Below are positions 27,901 to 36,900 of a stretch of 64,000 nt of DNA, in pieces (position 1 is the stretch's first letter; each line of letters opens with the position of its first letter). Source of the DNA: Bufo bufo (taxonomy: Eukaryota; Chordata; Amphibia; Anura; Bufonidae); NCBI RefSeq assembly GCF_905171765.1, contig NC_053397.1, forward strand, positions 2,808,946 to 2,872,945, written 5' to 3'. The position numbers and the translations under genes are program-made. The notes under the pieces are model-generated. The model worked only from the letters and a program-made list of their open reading frames with translations, searched no databases and was not told where the DNA came from.

Positions 27901-30900
27901 AATAGACTGTATTCTCCTGTCCTACAGTCATCCTCTCCTCTGAAATGGCTGATAACAGGGGGCAATAGACTGTATTCTCCTGTCCTACAGTCATCCTCTC
28001 CCCTGAAATGACTGATAACAGGGGGCAATAGACTGTATTCTCCTGTCCTACAGTCATCCTCTCCCCTGAAATGGCTGATAACAGGGGGCAATAGACTGTA
28101 TTCTCCTGTCCTACAGTCATCCTCTCCCCTGAAATGACTGATAACAGGGGGCAATAGACTGTATTCTCCTGTCCTACAGTCATCCTCTCCCCTGAAATGG
28201 CTGATAACAGGGGTAATAGACTGTATTCTCCTGTCCTACAGTCATCCTCTCCCCTGAAATGGCTGATAACAGGGGGCAATAGACTGTATTCTCCTGTCCT
28301 ACAGTCATCCTCTCCCCTGAAATGGCTGATAACAGGGACCAATAGACTGTATTCTCCTGTCCTACAGTCATCCTCTCCCCTGAAATGGCTGATAACAGGG
28401 AGCAATAGATTGTATTCTCCTGTCCTACAGTCGTCCTCTCACCTGAAATGGCTGATAACAGGGGGCAATAGACTGTATTCTCCTGTCCTACAGTCATCCT
28501 CTCCCCTGAAATGGCTGATAACAGGGGGCAATAGACTGTATTCTCCTGTTCTACAGTCATCCTCTCCCCTGACACGGCTGATAACAGGAGGCAATAGACT
28601 GTATTCTCCTGTCCTACAGTCATCCTCCCCCCTGAAATGGCTGATAACAGGGGGCAATAGACTGTATTCTCCTGTCCTACAGTCATCCTCTCCCCTGAAA
28701 TGGCTGATAACAGGGGGCAATAGATTGTATTCTCCTGTCCTACAGTCATCCTCTCCCCTGAAATGGCTGATAACAGGGGGCAATAGACTGTATTCTCCTG
28801 TCATACAGTCATCCTCTCCCCTGAAATAACTGATAACAGGGGGCAATAGATTGTATTCTCCTGTCCTACAGTCATCCTCTCCCCTGAAATGGCTGATAAC
28901 AGGGAGCAATAGACTGTATTCTCCTGTCCTACAGTCATTTTCTCCCCTGAAATGGCTGATAACAGGAGGCAATAGATTGTATTCTCCTGTCCTACAGTCA
29001 TCCTCCCCCCTGAAATGGTTGATAACAGGGAGCAATAGACTGTATTCTCCTGTCCTACAGTCATCCTCTCCTCTGAAATGGCTGATAACAGGGGGCAATA
29101 GATTGTATTCTCCTGTCCTACAGTCTTCCCCTCCCCTGAAATGGCTGATAACAGGGGGCAATAGACTGTATTCTCCTGTCCTACAGTCATCCTCTCCCCT
29201 GAAATGGCTGATAACAGGGAGCAATAGACTGTATTCTCCTGTCCTACAGTCATCCTCCCCCCTGAAATGGTTGATAACAGGGGGCAATAGACTGTATTCT
29301 CCTGTCCTACAGTCATCCTCTCCCCTGAAATGGTTGATAACAGGGGGCAATAGATTGTATTCTCCTGTCCTACAGTCATCCTCTCCCCTGAAATGGCTGA
29401 TAACAGGGGGCAATAGATTGTATTCTCCTGTCCTACAGTCATCCTCTCCCCTGAAATAACTGATAACAGGGGGCAATAGATTGTATTCTCCTGTCCTACA
29501 GTCATCCTCTCCCCTGAAATGGCTGATAACAGGGAGCAATAGACTGTATTCTCCTGTCCTACAGTCATTTTCTCCCCTGAAATGGCTGATAACAGGGGGC
29601 AATAGACTGTATTCTCCTGTCCTACAGTCATCCTCTCCCCTGAAATGGCTGATAACAGGGAGCAATAGACTGTATTCTCCTGTCCTACAGTCATCCTCTC
29701 CTCTGAAATGGCTGATAACAGGGGGCAATAGATTGTATTCTCCTGTCCTACAGTCTTCCCCTCCCCTGAAATGGCTGATAACAGGGGGCAATAGACTGTA
29801 TTCTCCTGTCCTACAGTCATCCTCTCCCCTGAAATGGCTGATAACAGGGAGCAATAGACTGTATTCTCCTGTCCTACAGTCCCCCGCTCCCCTGAAATGG
29901 CTGATAACAGGGAGCAATAGACTGTATTCTCCTGTCCTACAGTCATCCTCTCCCTTGAAATGGCTGATAACAGGGGGCAATAGACTGTATTCTCCTGTCC
30001 TACAGTCATCCTCTCCTCTGAAATGGCTGATAACAGGGGGCAATAGACTGTATTCTCCTGTCCTACAGTCATCCTCTCCCCTGAAATGGCTGATAACAGG
30101 GGGCAATAGACTGTATTCTCCTGTCCTACAGTCATCCTCTCCCCTGAAATGGCTGATAACAGGGGGCAATAGACTGTATTCTCCGGTCATACAGTCATCC
30201 TCTCCCCTGAAATGGCTGATAACAGGGGGCAATAGACTGTATTCTCCTGTCCTACAGTCATCCTCTCCCCTGAAATGGCTGATAACATGGGGCAATAGAC
30301 TGTATTCTCCTGTCCTACAGTCATCCTCTCCCCGGCCTGAAATGGCTGATAACAGGGGCAGTAGATTGTATTCTCCTGTCCTACAGTCATCCTCTCCTCT
30401 GAAATGGCTGATAACAGGGGGCAATAGACTGTATTCTCCTGTCCTACAGTCATCCTCTCTCCTGAAATGGCTGATAACAGGGGGCAATAGACTGTATTCT
30501 CCTGTCCTACAGTCATCCTCTCCTCTGAAATGGCTGATAACAGGGGGCAATAGACTGTATTCTCCTGTCCTACAGTCATCCTCTCCCCTGAAATGGCTGA
30601 TAACAGGAGGCAATAGACTGTATTCTCCTGTCCTACAGTCATCCTCTCCCCTGAAATGGCTGATAACAGGGGCAATAGACTGTATTCTCCTGTCCTACAG
30701 TCATCCTCTCCCCTGAAATGGCTGATAACAGGGGGCAATAGACTGTATTCTCCTGTCCTACAGTCATCCTCTCCCCTGAAATGGCTGATAACAGGGGGCA
30801 ATAGACTGTATTCTCCTGTCCTACAGTCATCCTCTCCCCTGAAATGTCTGATAACAGGGGGCAATAGATTGTATTCTCCTGTCCTACAGTCATCCTCTCC

Positions 30901-33900
30901 CCTGAAATGGCTGATAACAGGGGGCAATAGATTGTATTCTCCTGTCCTACAGTCATCCTCTCCCCTGAAATGGCTGATAACAGGAGGCAATAGACTGTAT
31001 TCTCCTGTCCTACAGTCATCCTCTCCCCTGAAATGGCTGATAACAGGGGGCAATAGACTGTATTCTCCTGTCCTACAGTCATCCTCTCCCCTGAAATGGC
31101 TGATAACACGGGGCAATAGACTGTATTCTCCTGTCCTACAGTCATCCTCTCCCCTCCTCTGAAATGGCTGATAACAGGGGGCAGTAGATTGTATTCTCCT
31201 GTCCTACAGTCATCCTCTCCCCTGAAATGGCTGATAACAGGGAGCAATAGACTGTATTCTCCTGTCCTACAGTCATCCTCTCCCCTGAAATGGCTGATAA
31301 CAGGGGGCAATAGACTGTATTCTCCTGTCCTACAGTCATCCTCTCCTCTGAAATGGCTGATAACAGGGGGCAATAGACTGTGTTCTCCTGTCCTACAGTC
31401 ATCCTCTCCCCTGAAATGGCTGATAACACGGAGCAATAGACTATATTCTCCTGTCCTACAGTCATCCTCTCCTCTGAAATGGCTGATAACAGGGGGCAAT
31501 AGATTGTATTCTCCTGTCCTACAGTCATCCTCCCCCTGAAATGGCTGATAACAGGGGGCAATAGACTGTATTCTCCTGTCCTACAGTCATCCTCTCCTCT
31601 GAAATGGCTGATAACAGGGGGCAATAGACTGTATTCTCCTGTCCTACAGTCATCCTCTCCCCTGAAATGGCTGATAACAGGGGGCAATAGTCTGTATTCT
31701 CCTGTCCTACAGTCATCCTCTCCTCTGAAATGGCTGATAACAGGGGGCAATAGATTGTATTCTCCTGTCCTACAGTCATCCTCTCCCCTGAAATGGCTGA
31801 TAACAGGGGGCAATAGACTGTATTCTCCTTTCCTACAGTCATCCTCTCCCCTGAAATGGCTGATAACAGGGGGCACAGTTGGGTAATTTAATTACTTTTT
31901 CGGGTGTTCCAGATTTTTCTTTCAGCCACGTTTGTGGTTGTGCTTTATCAGGGCGTGGCCTCACAGCCACGGATTTACCATAAGGTGTTTTGCTTTCCGT
32001 TTGTGAGATCCGTTCAGGGCTCAGCGGTCCAAAACGGATCAGTTCTGCCCTAATGCATTCTGAATGTAGAAGGCTCCGCTCAGTTCGCCTCCGTTCCGTC
32101 TCCGTTCCGATCTGGAGGCCATTTGCAGCGTTTTGGTGTCCGTCTGACGACACTGAACCAAACGGATCCGACCTGACGCACAATGTAAGTCCATGGGGAC
32201 GGATCCGTTTTCTCTGACACAATCTGGCACAATAGTAAACGGTTCCGTCCTCCATTGACTTTCAGTGGAGGTCATGGCGGATCCGTCTTGCCTATGTTAC
32301 AGATAATACAACCGGATCCCTTCTGAACGGATGCAGATGGTTGTATTATTTAACTTATCCGTTTTTGCAGATCCATGGCGGATCCACCCAAAACGCGAGT
32401 GTAAACGTAGCCTAACCTCTGCCTGCTCCGGTGCAGCCGGCCACCTTTTAATACATTTGGCGTGTTTTCTGCCAGTTCCCTGCAGTGTCGGTCATTCCCC
32501 CAGTGTTTCTACAGCGATGAGGCGCAGTTTACATGGGACTGCGCTGCTTTTTAAGCCTTCGGGGGCTGCAGGATTAATGCTTTCCTTTCTGGCAGCTTCT
32601 GAATCAAGTCTTGAACCGCGTGACCGCAGAGCGGAACCTGTTTGATCGGGTGGTCACCCTCCGGCTCCCAGGTCAGTAGCACCCTGCTCCCAGCCCCTGT
32701 TAACCCTCTGCACCCCACTAATGCTGCGTCTTTTCCCAGGTCTGGAGAGCGTTGACCATTACCCGATTCTGGTGGCCGTGAGTGGGATCCTGGTGCGTCT
32801 GCTGGTGGAAGGTGAACCCCAGGGGTGAGTGCCGACCCCATCACCTGGGGGGTAGAAATGACTGCAGTATTTATTCTTGGAGTTGAAATGCAGCAGCTTT
32901 GCTTGTACTACAACTCCCAGCATCCTTTTCTGCCATCGTAGCATGCTGGGAGTTGCTCCGATGGGAGGATTCAGGGTGTATCCCCCGCGGGATTCAGCCT
33001 TAATGGAGGAAAACACTTTAGCACTTAGAGCTGCTGCCGAGGTGTGAGGGGGGATTAATGGTGATGAGTGGCGGGCGGTGAGCCAAGGCTCCGGTGGGTG
33101 CCGCAGGGGGTGCACCTGACACGTATGCAACAGCGGGTGCACCTGACACGTAGGTAACAGCGGGTGCACCTGACACGTAGGTAACAGCGGGTGCACCTGA
33201 CACGTAGGTAACAGCGGGTGCACCTGACACGTAGGTAACAGCGGGTGCACCTGACTCGTAGGTAACAGCGGGTGCACCTGACACGTAGGTAACAGCGGGT
33301 GCACCTGACACGTAGGTAACAGCGGGTGCACCTGACACGTAGGTAACAGCGGGTGCACCTGACACGTAGGTAACAGCGGGTGCACCTGACACGTAGGTAA
33401 CAGCGGGTGCACCTGACACGTAGGTAACAGCGGGTGCACCTGACGCGTAGGTAACAGCGGGTGCACCTGACGCGTAGGTAACAGCGGGTGCACCTGACGC
33501 GTAGGTAACAGCGGGTGCACCTGACGCGTAGGTAACAGCGGGTGCACCTGACGCGTAGGTAACAGCGGGTGCACCTGACGCGTAGGTAACAGCGGGTGCA
33601 CGTCAGGCCTGATGTTACATAGGACACTGGGGGGGGGGGACACAATCTCTGCACCTCCGAGGATCATACGAATACAGAGACATCTCTCCTGAATCGCTAA
33701 GAAAATTTTTATTAATGTGAAAATGTCCGGAGCAGCGCAGCCCCCCGGCCATCCCGACCATGAGTGGTGGGATCTATGGCAGCTTCTCCCCCAGGCCGGG
33801 CACCTTGCATCACCCATCCACAGAGTCATACGAGACATTGCTGTGGGCCCCGTAACGGTACATTACACTTATAAGAATACTCCTGTCAGTACCTGATACA

Positions 33901-36900
33901 AAATGCTGTGAGGCCGGCGCCCGCCATGTAGCTAGTCCAGGTGGGGGGGGGGCGGCGCCCGCCATGCAGCGAGTCCAGGTGGGGGGGGGGCGGCGCCCGC
34001 CATGCAGCGAGTCCAGGTGGGGGGGGGGCGGCGCCCGCCATGCAGCGAGTCCAGGGGGGCCGGCGCCCGCCATGCAGCGGGTCCAGGGGGGGAGGGGGGG
34101 CGCCCGCCATGCAGCGGATCCAGGGGGGGGGGCGGCGCCCGCCATGCAGCGGATCCAGGGGGGGGCGGCGCCCGCCATGCAGCGGATCCAGGGGGATGCC
34201 GGCGCCCGCCATAAAGCGAGTCCAGGGGGGCCGGCGCCCGCCATGCAGCGGGTCCAGGGGGGGGCCGGCGCCCGCCATGCAGCAGAGCCAACAGTGTGTC
34301 TGGGCCATGCATCTATGTCTGCACAATTGGGCAGTCTGAGAAGACAGAGCTGTCAGAGTCCGACCGCAGCTGCAGGATCTTTGGGTTCTTTTTAGATCGT
34401 CCTTCTTTTATTGGCTCTAAGAAGACAACATGGCGGCTGGCTCCCACCTTGCGGCTGTTGGCCCCTTCGCAGACTGGTGGCGTTCCACAAAGTATGGAAG
34501 ACTGAGCGCTGCTTTCCTGTGGCGGGCTGGGGGTTTGTGGGGGTTTGGAACAGCAGAGGAAGCATCGACATGGAGTCATATAGAGATAAATGAAGACCAG
34601 GACTAGGCTGACCACACAGCCCAGGAGGGTGGTGAGGCCCGTGTTGAAGGACTCCACCTGGTGCTTGGGGTAATGGACGGTGACGTTGACCTCATGCGTG
34701 GCGTTGTAGCTGAGCCGCCTGTTGACTGCGATGCACAGGTAGACCCCGGAGTTCCAGGGCTGCGCTTTGTGGATCTCTAAGCTGCCGTTGGGGTGAATGC
34801 GAAAGCTCTGGTTACTGTTTCCGGGTGGGAAGATGAAGTTGTAGGCCGGTGAGATCCAGAGGTAGGTGGTATTCTCCTGGGGCAGGCTGGTATTACAGGT
34901 CACCATCAGTCTCCTCCCCACCAAAACCTTCAGGCCAGTGTCTCCAAGTTCTTGTCCAAGTCCAGTAGAGCAATTGTCCAGTCCACTCTGGGACTCCAAG
35001 ATGCGAACCACGGCGCGAGGCTTTCCCATGTAGAGGCAGGTGTGCTCCTGCCAGAAGTCCAGGGCGGAGGAGAAGCCCCGCTGCTTCCACTGGCGGAGGA
35101 GGGTGTAGAGCGGGCAGCTGCAGGTGAGGGGGTTGTTGTGCAGGTAAAGGCCGTTCTTGATGAACGCAGGTAGAGCAGACATCTCGTCCACCGGCAGCTC
35201 CATGAACTTATTGGAGGACAGATCCAGGGTGCGGAGATTGGGGTGAGTCAAGTTGCACATGGAGCTGAAGGAGAAGGCGCTCAGGTTGTTCCAGCTCAAG
35301 TAGATCTTCCGGATGTTGTGCAGTCTGGTGAAGGCGGCCTCCTCCATGTGGCTGATGTGGTTGTTGTAGAGCAGGAGTTCCTCCAGCCTCAGGAGATGAT
35401 GGAAGTGTTCTGCCCGGATGCTCTGGAGCTTGTTGGAGGAGAGGTCCAGGTGCCTGAGGTTGGTGGCATTGTGGAAGGCCCCGGCCGGCAGCCGCTTGAA
35501 CTCATTGTGGTTGAGGCACAAGACGTGGAGGTGAGGGACTCCGACCAGCCAGTGACTGTGCAGGGAGTGCAGGCTGTTGTGACTTAAGTCCAAAGTGACG
35601 GATGTGGGGGGCAGGTTCTCGGGGACCTTGGTCAGAGCTGCTCTGGTGCAGCTCAAGAGATCGGAGGCGCAGGTACAACCGGAGGGGCAGCCAGAGACCA
35701 AGGACCACATGAGCAGCAGAGTCAGCAGGATCTCTGACCGTCCCCTGGGGCAGCAGCCGCTGCTTCTCATGGTGTCCGATTCCTCGGTGGCCGGCTGGGA
35801 CGGCTACATCGGTGCTGGAGAGGCAGTGGTCGTGTCACAGGCAGGGCCCCGGGGCCAGGACTGCCGGCGGCAGCTGCTTCCAGAGGTTCTCCTGCCTCCC
35901 AGGGAGAACATGAACTTCTTGGAAATCGCTGAAGAACAGCTTGTGATGTTGCTGGAGGTCGAGACGCCGTTCACACGACGCTGCCAGAGCTGAAAGACTT
36001 AGTGAGAGTTGAATCGATGCTGCTGCCGCTGGCGCTCCCGTCTCCCCCTCCCTCATTGGTTGAGGCGGCGAGGTGGGGGGGTCGCTCCCTGCACCGTCTT
36101 CTCAATGGCTGCTTCATCCTCTCCCTTAATGGAGCTGCGTCCACCCTATTGCCCTGGGACCTTGGCCCCGCCAGCTGCTCCTGGTTCGCCGGGTAATCGC
36201 TGCTGTGGTGAAACTTTTCTGTGACCGAGGTGTAATAACGGATATTGGACGGCGCCGCTGGCGGCCTCTCCACTCATTTGTTCTATTGCGGCTCTGCTGC
36301 GCTGGGTCCAATGTAATCTGTGACGTGTGGGGTTAATGGTATGCTTGGCGCTGCCTATGAAGGGTTAAGGCTGCGGGTGTGCGGCGGCCGGGCAGTAATG
36401 TGAGTCCAGGGCTCGGGCTCTCACTTTGCAGCAGATAATGGAGCGCCGGATCCCCAGGGCCTCATCCGCTTTACTTCTGCTGCAGGAAACGTGAGCCGCG
36501 CTCTGCACCGCCTGGGCCCCCAGTCACAGCATGCTGGGAGTTGTAGTAGCAAATCCATTTCACGCCTTCCTGTAATCGTACTCTGGTAAGTGCTGGAACT
36601 CCCATCCTCCTCCTCCTCCCCCTCTCACTCTTATCTGTTTGTCCCTCAGGATCCAGCGAGCGACGAATGTCTTACTGGCCGACCCTTGTTTCCAGCTGCG
36701 CTCCATCCAGTACTTACTGGGTCAGACGGAGCCCAACCCCCTGGGGGGCGCACAGGCGCCTGCGGACAAGAAGCATTTCTCCCTGCAGGCCTGTAAGTAC
36801 CCGGAGCTGGGCGGGGGCCCGGACCCCAAGAGCTGTGCTGGGTGGGTATATGAGGGGGGGTGCAGAGTAATACAGGAAAGGGGGGGGGGGCAGAGTAATA

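Noticed and set aside
12063..31876. Very long ORFs (up to about 950 codons, both strands) with a 21-residue period
   Set aside because: They follow exactly from a 63-bp unit without stops. Frames shift at each indel, both strands are equally open, and the region is inside an RNF123 intron.
12088..31876. CRISPR-like array
   Set aside because: Units are contiguous with no unique spacers, and the context is a vertebrate intron.
35243..35993. ORFs on + opposite AMIGO3
   Set aside because: Shadow of the AMIGO3 leucine-rich repeats; the - frame has signal peptide, LRR, Ig and membrane segments.
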